Of a stretch of 64,000 bases of DNA, positions 49,725 through 59,363 are shown in pieces. Origin of the DNA: DASXMT01 sp036521415 (GTDB taxonomy: Bacteria > Actinomycetota > Acidimicrobiia > Acidimicrobiales > RAAP-2). The stretch lies in the NCBI GenBank assembly GCA_036521415.1, contig DATDHU010000154.1:20567-84566 (forward strand), in the 5' to 3' direction. Position numbers and translations under genes: made by a program. Position 1 is the first letter of the stretch, and each line of letters starts with the position of its first letter. Below the pieces are notes generated by a model that worked only from the letters and a program-made list of their open reading frames with translations, had not been told where the DNA came from and searched no databases.

Positions 49725-50919
49725 GAACCGGTACGGGGGGCTCGGCGGGAGTGAACCGGTAGAGCTTCTCGGCGTTGCCCCGCAAGAGCTTGTACTGGAC
49801 CTCAGGGGACAGGTCGCCGATCAGCTTCTTCACGACACTGATGCAGTTCGGCCAAGTGGAGTCGGAGTGGGGGTAGTCCGTCTCGCACATGATGTTGTCC
49901 TCACCGATCTCGCCGATGCTGGCTATCCCGTGGTAGTCCTCGATGAAGCAACCGAACACGTGGTCTCGGAACAATTCGCGGATGTTGATCGTGTTGAGGT
50001 CCACATCCGTCGCGGCGTGCTCCATGAACGTCACGCCTCGTTGCACCCAGAAGCGCTGCTTGTCCAACACCTGCTCGGCCCGCTCGAGGAAGTACGGCAT
50101 CCATCCGATCTCCCCTTCCGACAGGGCGATCTTCAAGCCGGGGAAGCGGGTGAACATCCCACTGAACAGCCACGACAGCATGGCCCCCGAGGTGCGGACC
50201 GCCCCCCAGGCCAGGTTGGCCATGAACGGAGAGTCCGGCGCGATCTGGGGCACCTGGGACGAGGACCCGACATGCATGGAGACCACCATCTCCAGTTCGG
50301 AGGCGGCGGACATGACCGGATCCCAGTAGCGGTCCCGGTCATGGATCGTAGGCAGACCCAGAGGGGCCGGGTTCTCCGAGAAGGCTAAGGCCGTGGCCCC
50401 CTTGGCCGCGCAGCGCTCCATCTCCTTTGCCGCCAACGGTGGGTCCCACATCGGGATCAGGATCAGCGGGATGTAACGTCCGGGCGCCGCCCCGCACCAC
50501 TCCTCGATCATCCAGTCGTTGTACGCCTGCAGGCACACGAAGGCGAACTCACGGTCACTGGCCTCCATGAACAACTGTCCGCAGAACCGCGTCACCGTCG
50601 GGAAGCACAGCGAAGCCAGGATGCCGGCCCGGTCCATGTCCTCGATCCGCGCGTTGGAGTCGTAACAACCCGGCCTCATCTCGGCGTACGTCACCGGTTC
50701 GGGGCTGAACTCCTCCTTCGACTTGCCCGCCACCGCGCTCAATCCGGAGCTGGGATAGCGCTTGCCGTCGTAGACCCAGAACTCCATATCGCCCTCGACG
50801 ACTTGGTGTGGCGCTCGGTCACGGTCTTTGGCTGCTACCCGGTCGGTCCACAGATGCCCTGGCTCCAACACGTGGTCATCCACCGAAATGAGCCAATCCA
50901 AATTCAGTTCTGACGTCAC
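49717..50919 (-). CDS. Amidohydrolase-2 family protein
   Basis: About 400 residues of a TIM-barrel metal hydrolase: SVDDHVLEP at the N-terminus, VVSMHVGSSS, GMFTRFPGLKIALSEGEIGWMPYF (conserved core), and CETDYPHSDSTWPNC near the C-terminus, which holds the catalytic Asp. This class (COG2159-like) decarboxylates or hydrolyses ring or acid substrates. GTG 50917-50919 with strong GGGAGGG is chosen; ATG 50943, which overlaps the aldehyde dehydrogenase stop (ATGA), is the alternative. Confidence 0.88.
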   Translation of the reverse strand: MTSELNLDWLISVDDHVLEPGHLWTDRVAAKDRDRAPHQVVEGDMEFWVYDGKRYPSSGLSAVAGKSKEEFSPEPVTYAEMRPGCYDSNARIEDMDRAGILASLCFPTVTRFCGQLFMEASDREFAFVCLQAYNDWMIEEWCGAAPGRYIPLILIPMWDPPLAAKEMERCAAKGATALAFSENPAPLGLPTIHDRDRYWDPVMSAASELEMVVSMHVGSSSQVPQIAPDSPFMANLAWGAVRTSGAMLSWLFSGMFTRFPGLKIALSEGEIGWMPYFLERAEQVLDKQRFWVQRGVTFMEHAATDVDLNTINIRELFRDHVFGCFIEDYHGIASIGEIGEDNIMCETDYPHSDSTWPNCISVVKKLIGDLSPEVQYKLLRGNAEKLYRFTPAEPPVPVRA

Positions 50920-50939
50920 AATCCCTCCCTTGCCCGAGC

Positions 50940-52418
50940 TCATGTGGCGAGCTCGCCGATGGACACGTGCTTCACTTCCTGAAAGGCGCGGATGCCGTCG
51001 ATGCCGCGCTCACGACCGAGGCCGCTCTGTTTGTAGCCGCCACTCGGGGCATAGGCGCTGAACATGCCGGTGTTGACGTTGACCGCTCCCGTGCGCAGCC
51101 GTCTGGCCACCGCGGTGGCGGCCGAGGCGTCGGCCCCGTACACCTGCCCGGACAACCCGTAGATCGACTCGTTGGCCATCTGCACGGCGTGGTCGATATC
51201 GCGGTAGCCGATCACCCCGATCACCGGACCGAAGATCTCCTCTTGGGCGGCGGGATTGGTATTGTCGGGCAGGTCGAGGACCGTCGGCTCGAAGTAGTAG
51301 CCACGGTCGAGTCCGTCGGGGCGGCCACCGCCGTGTCCCACCTTTCCCCCGTGCTCTTCGGCCAGGGCGACGAATCGCTCGCACCGTTCCCGCTGGGCCG
51401 CGCTGATCACCGGTCCCATGAGCGCCGTCGGGTCGCTGGGCGGGCCAACCGTTATTCCCGCGTAGGCCTTGGTCACCGCGTCCAGCACTTCGTCTTTTTG
51501 CGCTTGGGGGACGAACATACGGGTGGCAGCCACACAGGCTTGGCCCGCGGTCATGGCCACGACGGCGGCCGCCCCCGCCCCGGCACGACCCACAGCGTCG
51601 GGCAGGTAGATCTGGGCCGACTTCCCTCCCAGCTCCAGGGCCACTCGTTTCACGGTGAGCGCCGCTTGAGCCAGGATCTGTCGGCCGACCGCGGTGGAAC
51701 CGGTGAAGGACACCATGTCCACGCCGGGATCGGAGGTGAGGATCTCCGCGCCCGCGGAACCCGACTCGACCACAACGCTGAGCACCCCGTCGGGGAGTCC
51801 CGCCGCCTCGGCCGCGGCGCCGAACGCGAGCGACGAGAAAGGAGTCAACGGGCTCGGCCGGAGGATCACCGAGTTCCCGGCCATGAGAGCAGGGATGAGC
51901 TTCTGGAAGGCCATGATCACTGCGCCGTTATAAGGAGTGATGGCGCTGACGACGCCAACGGGCTCGAAGCGCCGGATGCTGATGGCTACCCGGCCCCGGA
52001 CCAGCTCGTCGACGGGGACGGGGTTCGCCTCTTCCTCGGCCAGCGAGAGAAAGAGGTCGATGGTGTTGCGGGCCAGCGTGACGCCTGCGGAGAACTGTGC
52101 CATCTCGGCGAACATCCGGGGTTGGCCCGCCTCGGCCACCATGGTGGCGATGAACGGCTCCCGCACCGATTCCAGGTAGTCGACGAAGACGTGAAGTACC
52201 TTCGCCCGTTCTCTGGCTGCGAGGTGGGCCCACCCGCCATCATCGAAGCTCAGACGTGCTTCTGCGACAGCTCGCCGGATCTCCTCCAACGGAGTGGTCG
52301 AGAGTTCGCACACCAGGGTCTCGTCGGCCGGATTCTCCACCGCCAACCCCTCGCCGCCGTCGATCCAGCGGCCGGCCACATAGGACCCACGCTGGGTGAG
52401 GAGGTCAGGAGCGGTCAT
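50940..52418 (-). CDS. Aldehyde dehydrogenase
   Basis: A 492-residue NAD(P)-dependent enzyme: GVVSAITPYNGAV, SFTGSTAVGRQI (Rossmann), catalytic Glu in LELGGKSA, and catalytic Cys in GQACVAATR. It is the first gene of the minus-strand operon and diverges from the alcohol dehydrogenase at 52548, so the pair would take an alcohol to the acid, which is then made into a CoA ester by genes downstream. Start ATG 52418. Confidence 0.95.
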   Translation of the reverse strand: MTAPDLLTQRGSYVAGRWIDGGEGLAVENPADETLVCELSTTPLEEIRRAVAEARLSFDDGGWAHLAARERAKVLHVFVDYLESVREPFIATMVAEAGQPRMFAEMAQFSAGVTLARNTIDLFLSLAEEEANPVPVDELVRGRVAISIRRFEPVGVVSAITPYNGAVIMAFQKLIPALMAGNSVILRPSPLTPFSSLAFGAAAEAAGLPDGVLSVVVESGSAGAEILTSDPGVDMVSFTGSTAVGRQILAQAALTVKRVALELGGKSAQIYLPDAVGRAGAGAAAVVAMTAGQACVAATRMFVPQAQKDEVLDAVTKAYAGITVGPPSDPTALMGPVISAAQRERCERFVALAEEHGGKVGHGGGRPDGLDRGYYFEPTVLDLPDNTNPAAQEEIFGPVIGVIGYRDIDHAVQMANESIYGLSGQVYGADASAATAVARRLRTGAVNVNTGMFSAYAPSGGYKQSGLGRERGIDGIRAFQEVKHVSIGELAT

Positions 52419-52434
52419 GCGGAGTGGAACTAGG

Positions 52435-52451
52435 GTAGATTAGCATTCTAC
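52435..52451. promoter_or_regulatory. Candidate operator in the ALDH/ADH divergent promoter
   Basis: GTAGATTA-G-CATTCTAC (6 of 8 positions symmetric) lies 17 bases upstream of the aldehyde dehydrogenase start, in an AT-rich 129-bp gap. The gap also contains ATATCTAG (52470 region). The operon's TetR could bind here and control both directions. Confidence 0.4.
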
Positions 52452-52547
52452 TTGAAGACTATATCTAGTTGTGGTCCACAAATCCAGACGTTTGAGCGAC
52501 CTCGCAACCATCGACGTCGAGAGACATCCGGCAAGGAGATCGAGCCC

Positions 52548-53672
52548 ATGTTGACAAGAGCGGCTGTGCTGTTCAGTGCCCCGGGCAAGTGGGAAATTGC
52601 GGAGCTCGAGCTCGAGCCTCCTCGCCAGGGGGAGCTCCTCATCAAGATGGCCGCCGCTGGACTGTGCCATTCGGACGATCACATGTTGACCGGCGATCTT
52701 CCCATCCCCCCAGGAGCTCTACCGGTGGCAGGTGGCCACGAGGGAGCCGGTGTCGTAGCCGAGATCGGTCCCAACACGCCCGGTTGGAAGGTGGGTGACC
52801 ATGTGGTGCTGACGTTCCTCCCTATGTGCGGCCTTTGCCGATGGTGTGCCTCGGGCATGCAGAACCTCTGCGACAACGGAGCGCGCATACTGGCCGGAGT
52901 CCGAGAGGACGGCAGCCGCCGCATGACCCTGGACGGCAAGCCCGTGGGTCAGGGTGCGGGGGTGTCGACCTTCAGCGAATGGTCGACCGTGTCGGTCCAG
53001 TCGGCGATCAAGTGCCCGGACGACGTTTCCCTCGATGCGGCCTGTTTGACCAGTTGCGGCGTGGGCACCGGGTGGGGATCGGCGGTCCGGTCGGCCGACG
53101 TGCGGGTGGGTGACGTGGTCATTGTCATGGGCGTCGGGGGTATCGGCATGAACGCAGTACAAGGAGCCGCTCATGCCGGTGCGTCCGTGGTCATCGCCGT
53201 CGACCCCGTGGAGATGAAACGGACGGCGTCGATGGGGTTCGGCGCGACCCATGCGGTGGCGACCATGGACGAGGCCACCGAGATCGCTCAGAGCTTCACC
53301 AACGGCCAAGGCGCCGACTCATGCATGGTGTGCATCGGGGTGACCACCGGGGATCACGTCGCCCAGGCGGTGGAAGCAATCCGCAAGGCCGGGACCTGCG
53401 TGCTCACCGGGCTTCCGCGCGCTGCCGATGACGTCAGCCTCCCCATCTCCCTCCGCCACATCGTCCTCTATCAAAAGCGCCTCCAGGGGTCCCTATTCGG
53501 TGCCTCGAGCCCGTCCAAGGAAATTCCCGCCTTGCTCGACCTCTACCGGATGGGTCGGCTGCAGCTCGATGAGCTGATTACCCGGCGGTACAGCCTGGAG
53601 TCCATCAACGATGGCTTCGAGGACATGCGGGCCGGTCGAAATATTCGCGGCGTCGTCGCCTACCCGACCTGA
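52548..53672 (+). CDS. Zinc-type alcohol dehydrogenase, nicotinoprotein (NDMA-dependent)-like
   Basis: A 374-residue MDR enzyme. Catalytic zinc ligands: Cys in AAAGLCHSDDH, GGHEGAG with His-Glu, and Cys in TSCGVGTGWG. Structural zinc: CGLCRWCASGMQNLC. The sequence style (CHSDDH, SCGVGTGWGSAV) matches NDMA-dependent alcohol dehydrogenases, whose NAD is tightly bound and reoxidised by mycofactocin. ATG 52548 has an AGGAG ribosome site. It diverges from the aldehyde dehydrogenase and would supply its substrate. Confidence 0.9.
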   Translation: MLTRAAVLFSAPGKWEIAELELEPPRQGELLIKMAAAGLCHSDDHMLTGDLPIPPGALPVAGGHEGAGVVAEIGPNTPGWKVGDHVVLTFLPMCGLCRWCASGMQNLCDNGARILAGVREDGSRRMTLDGKPVGQGAGVSTFSEWSTVSVQSAIKCPDDVSLDAACLTSCGVGTGWGSAVRSADVRVGDVVIVMGVGGIGMNAVQGAAHAGASVVIAVDPVEMKRTASMGFGATHAVATMDEATEIAQSFTNGQGADSCMVCIGVTTGDHVAQAVEAIRKAGTCVLTGLPRAADDVSLPISLRHIVLYQKRLQGSLFGASSPSKEIPALLDLYRMGRLQLDELITRRYSLESINDGFEDMRAGRNIRGVVAYPT

Positions 53673-53743
53673 GCGAAGTCCCAACAGCAGTCGGCGGAGG
53701 CCACCGGGTGGCCGGGAGCGATGGGTGGCGTAGCGTGGGCGGC

Positions 53744-53932
53744 ATGACCGATCAACCAGATCTCGGCGACGCGGAGGGTGAGTGGTACTACTGCTTCAAG
53801 CACAAGAAGGTTGAAACCAGAGACGAATGCCACCAGATGGACCGAATGGGGCCCTACAGGACGAAGGAGGACGCGGAGCACTGGCGGGAGCACGTGGCCG
53901 AGCGCAATAAGGAATGGGACGACGACGAGTAG
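53744..53932 (+). CDS. Small conserved actinobacterial protein
   Basis: A 62-residue acidic protein: EWYYCFKHKKVETRDECHQMDRMGPYRTKEDAEHW. The pattern WYYC-KHx-VE-x-C-x2-DR-GPY is one I associate with a small actinobacterial family of unknown role; the two Cys and two His could bind metal. ATG 53744 is used. It follows the alcohol dehydrogenase gene by about 70 bases. Confidence 0.6.
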   Translation: MTDQPDLGDAEGEWYYCFKHKKVETRDECHQMDRMGPYRTKEDAEHWREHVAERNKEWDDDE

Positions 53933-53986
53933 GGCCCAACCGTCGGGCGAATTGGCCAAGACCCGATTCGATGTGGCCTGAAACGG

Positions 53987-54562
53987 CTAGGCGTTGAGGC
54001 TATCGACGGCACCGACAATGTCGCCGAAGACGACCTCAACGGGCCGCTCGCCATCGATGTTTATGAGTATGCCGCGCCGCTCATAAAAGACGAGAAGGGG
54101 CTCCGTCTCCGTCTCGAACACGTCGAAACGATGGGCAATGCGAGTTTCATCATCGTCCGTACGCTGTTCGAGGGCGGCGCGGGCTCGAAGCCGCTTGCGC
54201 AACTCGTCACGACCGACTCTGAGATGGATAACAGCTTGAAGTTCGACATCTTCGATCCCCTTCGCTATCGAGTAGGCCATTTCTGCCTGGCGTAGCGTCC
54301 TCGGGAAGCCGTCGAGCACATAGCCGCCGTTGCGAACAGCCTCGAGAAGGGGTGGGGACAACATCTCGAAGACCAATTCATCCGGCACGAGATCTCCGCG
54401 GCTCAGGTAATCGGCGACAGCTGTCCCGATCCTCGTGCCCTGAGTCACTTCAGCCCGCAACAACTCCCCGCTGGACAAGTGTGCTATTCCGTAATGAGAC
54501 GCCAACTTCGTCGCCTGTGTGCCTTTTCCAGCGCCCGGATAAGCCACCAGCAGCAGCTGCAT
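53987..54562 (-). CDS. adk: Adenylate kinase
   Basis: A 191-residue nucleotide kinase that interconverts ATP, AMP and ADP. Seen: AYPGAGKGTQATKLA (P-loop), HLSSGELLRAEV (AMP site), GYVLDGFPRTLRQAEM, and a short LID-like segment RTDDDETRIAHRF. ATG 54560-54562 begins the family N-terminus. It is a short-LID type and may be a second, non-housekeeping copy because ribosomal-protein neighbours normally seen with adk are absent. Confidence 0.88.
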   Translation of the reverse strand: MQLLLVAYPGAGKGTQATKLASHYGIAHLSSGELLRAEVTQGTRIGTAVADYLSRGDLVPDELVFEMLSPPLLEAVRNGGYVLDGFPRTLRQAEMAYSIAKGIEDVELQAVIHLRVGRDELRKRLRARAALEQRTDDDETRIAHRFDVFETETEPLLVFYERRGILINIDGERPVEVVFGDIVGAVDSLNA

Positions 54563-54619
54563 CTCCGTCACACTACAGGTACCGAATTCGGATTCGGGGA
54601 CTTGAGCTGAGGTGAGTGT

Positions 54620-55669
54620 ATGGGCACCAGGATGCACACAAGGAAAGGTTGGTCGAAAAAGCTCCGCCGGTTCGCGCTCCCCGCAGTTCTGGCCGTCTCT
54701 GGGGCTGTCCTCGCCTCCTGCAGTAGTGGCGGTGGATCCGGCACGATCACCTTGTACAACGGCCAGCACCCTCAGTTGACCGAGGCCCTGGCCAGCGCCT
54801 TCGAGAAGCAGACGGGGATCCAGGTCCGGGTGCGCACGGACGACGGCATCGTGCTGGCAGACCAGATCCTCCAGGAAGGGGCGGGCTCGCCAGCCGACGT
54901 GTACCTCACTGAGAACTCACCTGAGCTCATGATGCTCACACAGCACGGCTTACTGGCCAAGCTGCCGGCCTCGATCCTCGACCAGATCCCTAGCCGGTAC
55001 AATTCGCCGACCGGAAATTGGGTGGGTGTCGCCTTGAGGGTCAACGCCCTCGCCTACGATCCTTCACTCGTCGCTCCCTCGCACCTGCCGGCCAGCATCA
55101 TGGATCTCGCTCAGCCCCAGTGGCGGGGCAAGGTCGCCATTGCTCCAACCGATTCGGACTTCGTGCCCCTGGTCGGCGCAGTGATCGCCACCTACGGCCA
55201 ACAAGGAGCACTTCGATGGCTCAACGGTCTCAAAGCCAATTCCGTCCTCTACCAGAACGACGAGGCGGTTGTGGCTGCCGTCGACCGTGGCCAGGCCACG
55301 CTGGGCATCGTCAACCAGTACTACTGGTACCGGCTCCGCCTGGAAAAGGGAGTGGCGAACACGCATGCCAAGCTCTACTACTTCCCCAATCGCGACGTCG
55401 GCGCCATCGAGAACATCTCCGGAGCCGCGGTCCTTACCGCATCACACAACAAGGCGGACGCTCAGAAGTTCGTGGCGTTCCTCGTGTCTCCGAGGGCGCA
55501 ACGCATCCTGGCCTCGGGCGGCGACTACGAGTATCCAGCCCGTCCCGGGATCTCCCCGAACCCGACCCTGCTCCCCTTGTCCCGGGTAGACCCGGCGGTC
55601 ATCAACGTGGTCAGCTTGGGTAACGATGTGCCGGCCGCCTCATTGCTCCAGCAAGTCGGCTTGACGTAA
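54620..55669 (+). CDS. Iron(III)-type ABC transporter substrate-binding lipoprotein
   Basis: A 349-residue binding protein. A signal ends in a lipobox (VLASC, Cys about residue 34). The fold is the FbpA/FutA type: TLYNGQHPQLTEALASAFEKQTGI, VYLTENSPELMMLTQHGLL, the tyrosine-rich NQYYWYRLRLE with the adjacent Tyr that binds Fe3+, and GAAVLTASHNKADAQKFVAFLVSP. ATG 54620 is used. It converges toward the minus-strand ATPase/permease operon, which should be its partner although the genes are separated. Confidence 0.9.
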   Translation: MGTRMHTRKGWSKKLRRFALPAVLAVSGAVLASCSSGGGSGTITLYNGQHPQLTEALASAFEKQTGIQVRVRTDDGIVLADQILQEGAGSPADVYLTENSPELMMLTQHGLLAKLPASILDQIPSRYNSPTGNWVGVALRVNALAYDPSLVAPSHLPASIMDLAQPQWRGKVAIAPTDSDFVPLVGAVIATYGQQGALRWLNGLKANSVLYQNDEAVVAAVDRGQATLGIVNQYYWYRLRLEKGVANTHAKLYYFPNRDVGAIENISGAAVLTASHNKADAQKFVAFLVSPRAQRILASGGDYEYPARPGISPNPTLLPLSRVDPAVINVVSLGNDVPAASLLQQVGLT

Positions 55670-55704
55670 CTCTCTTGTCCAGGGGGCTGGTTGCTGTCGG
55701 AGAT

Positions 55705-56583
55705 CTAGGCAACGTCGGACTCGGGGCCCGACTCCTGTTCTCCTGCCGGCGTCAGGGAGGCAATGTCCGTCACACTCGATGGCGGAGGCACGTGAATCGC
55801 CACCCGGATGCCGTATCGAGAGAGCGTGGTGGTGGTCAGGCCGATGCCGGCGCCCGGTGGAGAGAGCTGAACGGCGGCTACCTTCCCGTGAGCCACCCAG
55901 ACCTTCTCGCTGATGACGGCGCTCTTCGGCGCGGTCGTGGTCCCACCCAGACCGTTGATCTCCGTTTGGATGGCCAGCGTCAAGGCGGCATTGGTGCGTA
56001 GCGCTTGGCTCGCCGCGCGGCGGAGGTCCACCCGCACCTGATACCCGGGCGCGCTGTCCGGGCCGATGCGGCGAGGTGCGATGGTCTTCGCCGACACCGC
56101 GCCCCAGACCAGTTGCTGGATCTCGAGCAGCGGACTGAGTCCCTCCTCCTGGAGGACGAATTGTGGAAAGTTGGTCGACGTCGACTCCGTCTGGTTCAGC
56201 GTGGCCACGATCCAGTCCTTGCCCGCGGGGAGGGACGAGGCCCTCGGTGACGGCGGCCGCACATAGACGACGGTCGGGAGGAACAGCGTCCGGTGGAGTG
56301 CGGTCGCACCTCCGGGCGCCGGAACCTGCAGATCGATCACGCCCCGGCTGTTGGCGAAGTCGAAGGCCCCCGTCCCGACGATCGGCGGCGGGGCGCTCCC
56401 CGCGACCCGGGCCCCCTGCAGTTCCATACGCACGACAGAGGATGACCCGATGGTTGCCGTCCCGGCCGCCAACACCGTGGACAACGGTTGGGAGGCAGCG
56501 GCCGCCGAAGCCGGAGTGGCGAACCAGCCCCCGCCAGCTAGCAGTGCGACCGCCGCCGCGCACGTCAGGCGAACCCTTCCCAT
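55705..56583 (-). CDS. Secreted protein of unknown function, lipoprotein-LppX/LolA-like layout
   Basis: A 292-residue protein with an N-terminal signal (VRLTCAAAVALLAGGGWFATPASAAAA). The body is beta-rich (VVRMELQGARVAG, GAFDFANSRGVIDLQVP, GYQVRVDLRRAA, KVWVAHGKVAAVQLS), reminiscent of the half-barrel of LppX/LolA-like lipid carriers, but without a lipobox Cys. It follows the ATPase gene by 12 bases and appears to be the last gene of the iron ABC operon. Confidence 0.65.
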   Translation of the reverse strand: MGRVRLTCAAAVALLAGGGWFATPASAAAASQPLSTVLAAGTATIGSSSVVRMELQGARVAGSAPPPIVGTGAFDFANSRGVIDLQVPAPGGATALHRTLFLPTVVYVRPPSPRASSLPAGKDWIVATLNQTESTSTNFPQFVLQEEGLSPLLEIQQLVWGAVSAKTIAPRRIGPDSAPGYQVRVDLRRAASQALRTNAALTLAIQTEINGLGGTTTAPKSAVISEKVWVAHGKVAAVQLSPPGAGIGLTTTTLSRYGIRVAIHVPPPSSVTDIASLTPAGEQESGPESDVA

Positions 56584-56595
56584 GTCGCCTCCTAC

Positions 56596-57729
56596 TCAGA
56601 TGACCTGGGCCGGGGCGTCCCCGACCGCATCAGGGCGGGAGTAGGCCCGGGCGGGGCCCACGACTTCCAGATCCACCACCTGACCCACCGAGGGAGCGGC
56701 ATGCTGGGCCATCCGGGCCATGATCTCGCACGAGTCGTCGATGCGCCCGTCGCCAAGGCGCAAGGTCACGGTGACCTCGGCACCAAAGAAGCGGCGCTGG
56801 GTGACCTCGGCCCGGTGGCGGCTGCCGTCCGACGGATCCCCCGTGGGCCGGCACGCGGCGTTGTCCATCGGCAACAGCTTGATCTGTTCGGGACGGAGCA
56901 CCACGTGTACCGGCCCCTCGCGAGCAGGTCCGTCGCATGAGATCGCGCCCAGGGCGCACCACGCCCGCGCCGATCGCAACGTTCCCGGGAGGACCACCGC
57001 CTCCCCGACGAAGCGGGCGACGGAAACGTCGATCGGATTGCGATACAGCACCTCGGGCTCGGCCAGCTGGACCAGACGGCCATCTCGCAAGACCCCCACC
57101 TGATGTCCCATCGACAAAGCCTCCGCCTGGTCGTGGGTGACGAGCAGGGCCGTCGCCTCCTCCTCGGCCAGGGCGGCGAGGACGGCCTCACGGGTCTCGG
57201 CACGAAGGGCCGCGTCGAGCCCGGAAAACGGTTCGTCGAAGAGGATCACTCGGGGGCGCGGAGCGAGCGCTCGCGCCAGGGCCACCCGTCGTTGCTCGCC
57301 CCCCGACAGCTGGCTCGGCTGACGTGGCGCGAAGTCCGGTCCCAGGCCGACCAACCTGAGGACGTCGTCGATGCGGCGACTCGCCTTCCGCTCGCCCCGT
57401 GGGAGCCCGAAACCAACATTCTCTGCCACCGTCAACTGGGGAAAGAGGGCGCCTTCCTGGGACACGTAGCCGACGCGTCGGCGCTCGGTCGATACGTGGA
57501 CCTGATCGGCGGCGACCGTCTCGCCACCGACCACGATGCGGCCTGAGTCCAAGTGTTCGAGCCCCATCACCACCCGCAACAGGGTGGTCTTGCCGGCGCC
57601 TGAGGCCCCGAGGATGGCCGTGAGCCTCCCCTCTGGCACTTCCAGGTCCAGGCCGGCCAGGATCGCCCGAGACCCAAAGGCCTTCTCGAGTGCGAGGCAT
57701 GTCAGCCCCGGAACGTTGCCCGACCTCAT
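56596..57729 (-). CDS. Iron(III)-type ABC transporter ATP-binding protein
   Basis: A 377-residue ATPase: Walker A GASGAGKTT (about residue 40), signature LSGGEQRR, Walker B RVILFDEP and switch His LVTHDQAEAL, then a C-terminal TOBE-like domain (about 250-377). Its start overlaps the permease stop (ATGA, 57726-57729). It powers the permease; the cargo is inferred from the FbpA-like binding protein nearby. Confidence 0.92.
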   Translation of the reverse strand: MRSGNVPGLTCLALEKAFGSRAILAGLDLEVPEGRLTAILGASGAGKTTLLRVVMGLEHLDSGRIVVGGETVAADQVHVSTERRRVGYVSQEGALFPQLTVAENVGFGLPRGERKASRRIDDVLRLVGLGPDFAPRQPSQLSGGEQRRVALARALAPRPRVILFDEPFSGLDAALRAETREAVLAALAEEEATALLVTHDQAEALSMGHQVGVLRDGRLVQLAEPEVLYRNPIDVSVARFVGEAVVLPGTLRSARAWCALGAISCDGPAREGPVHVVLRPEQIKLLPMDNAACRPTGDPSDGSRHRAEVTQRRFFGAEVTVTLRLGDGRIDDSCEIMARMAQHAAPSVGQVVDLEVVGPARAYSRPDAVGDAPAQVI

Positions 57730-59360
57730 CGGTCGGCCGGCCTCGCCGTACGGACTCTGCCGTAGCCGTGGAGGACGATTGCCGCGGCGACGAGGGCCAG
57801 ACCGATCAGAACCGCGGCGTACGGCGCGGCGGCGGCGAAGGCCACGGTCGACCCGTTGGCCGAGAACTGGGTCATGAGTGTGTACATGCTGGGTGGCAGG
57901 AGCACCTGGGCCGTGGTCAGGTCGCCGATCGTGAAGGCAAAGACCAAGAGTCCGGCTGCCGCCAGGCCGGGCCGAGCCAGCGGTAGGGTCACCCGAGCGA
58001 AGACCCCGAGCCCGCTCGAGCCAAGGGACCGGGCGCTGTCTTCGAGCCGAGGCTCGATCTGGCCCAGTGAGGCACGGATCGCCACCAGCGCGAGCGGCAC
58101 AAACAAAATAGCGTAGCCGATGACCAACAGGGGAACACTCTCATAGAGGAACCGGGCGAAATGCACGGCGGCGTAGGCGAGGGCTAGCGCCCCCACGAGG
58201 TCCGGGAGCGCGAAGGAGAGGTAGGAGCCGCGCTCGAGGAATGCGCCGAAACGGCTCCGGTAGCGGGTGACGATCAGGGCCAAGGGAAGGGCCAACGCGA
58301 CGCCGACCACCGCTGCACCGACGCCGAGCCCGACCGAGGTCAGGGTGGCGACGGGTAGATAGTGCAATCCGGCGCTGGCCGCCGCCAGTCCCGCGGCACT
58401 GCTCTGCGTGAACCAGTAGATCAGCGTGCCGATCGGCACCCCGAGTGACGCGCCGACCAGTGCACCGAGGGCGATCAGCACCGGGATCTTGACCCGGCCC
58501 AGCGCATGTCGGATTGGAGGCCGGCGGGTTCCCTGGTCGATTCGGGCGTAGCCCGCTCCTCCCCGGGCTTTGGCCTCGATCATCAAGAAGACGACGCACA
58601 GCACCGTGGTGACACACGACAAGACTGCGGCGCCCGTCGTTGATCCGAACTGATACTGCGCGTAGACGTTCGTGCTGAACGTCTGGATGTGCAACGCGGC
58701 GTAGGCGTCGTACTCAACGAGAAGGTCGAGAACGACGAGCAACGATCCCCCGAGGATCGCCGGGCGCAGGTGGGGCAGCACGACGCGCCAGAACGTCGCA
58801 CCGGCGCCGCATCCCAGGCTGCGGGCGCTCTCTTCGAGTGCGGGGTCCAGGCCGCGCAAGGCCACCGTGACGAGCAAGAAGACGATGGGCGAGTACGTCA
58901 GGGTGGTGATGACGACCGCACCGAGGTAGCCCTGCATCGCGGAGGTGACAGAGACCCAGGCGAAGCTGACTACGAGCGGTGGCACCGTGAGCGGGGCCAC
59001 CATGAGGAGCGCCCATACTCGGCGACCCGGAATCTCGGTCCGCTCCAGGAACCACGCGACGGAGACGCCCACGACGACACAGAGGGGCGTGACAATCGCC
59101 GCGATGAACAGGGTGTGCCAGAGGAGAGAGAGTGCCGCTTGGTCGTGGAGCACCCGTTGGGCTGAGCTCCAGCCACCGGCGATTGCTTGCCCGAGGTTGA
59201 CCACCACCGGTACGAGAATCAACAGGACGGCGACCGACGCGACGAGGAGCAGGCCACGGGGAGGTCGCGGACCGTGGCGACGGCGTGACCGTCGTGCGCC
59301 TCCCGGCGCCACGCTCATTGGGCATGGGCCGAGATCGACCCCGATGGCGGTCTTAGCCAT
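57726..59360 (-). CDS. Iron(III)-type ABC transporter permease (fused two-domain)
   Basis: A 544-residue permease with two halves of about six helices, as in FbpB. EAA-loop-like segments appear twice: LEESARSLGCGAGATFWRVVLPHLRPAIL (first half) and LEDSARSLGSSGLGVFARVTLPLARPGL (second half), which dock to the ATPase. ATG 59360 starts 3 bases after the stop of the propeller gene (59364). Confidence 0.93.
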   Translation of the reverse strand: MAKTAIGVDLGPCPMSVAPGGARRSRRRHGPRPPRGLLLVASVAVLLILVPVVVNLGQAIAGGWSSAQRVLHDQAALSLLWHTLFIAAIVTPLCVVVGVSVAWFLERTEIPGRRVWALLMVAPLTVPPLVVSFAWVSVTSAMQGYLGAVVITTLTYSPIVFLLVTVALRGLDPALEESARSLGCGAGATFWRVVLPHLRPAILGGSLLVVLDLLVEYDAYAALHIQTFSTNVYAQYQFGSTTGAAVLSCVTTVLCVVFLMIEAKARGGAGYARIDQGTRRPPIRHALGRVKIPVLIALGALVGASLGVPIGTLIYWFTQSSAAGLAAASAGLHYLPVATLTSVGLGVGAAVVGVALALPLALIVTRYRSRFGAFLERGSYLSFALPDLVGALALAYAAVHFARFLYESVPLLVIGYAILFVPLALVAIRASLGQIEPRLEDSARSLGSSGLGVFARVTLPLARPGLAAAGLLVFAFTIGDLTTAQVLLPPSMYTLMTQFSANGSTVAFAAAAPYAAVLIGLALVAAAIVLHGYGRVRTARPADR

Positions 59361-59363
59361 GGC

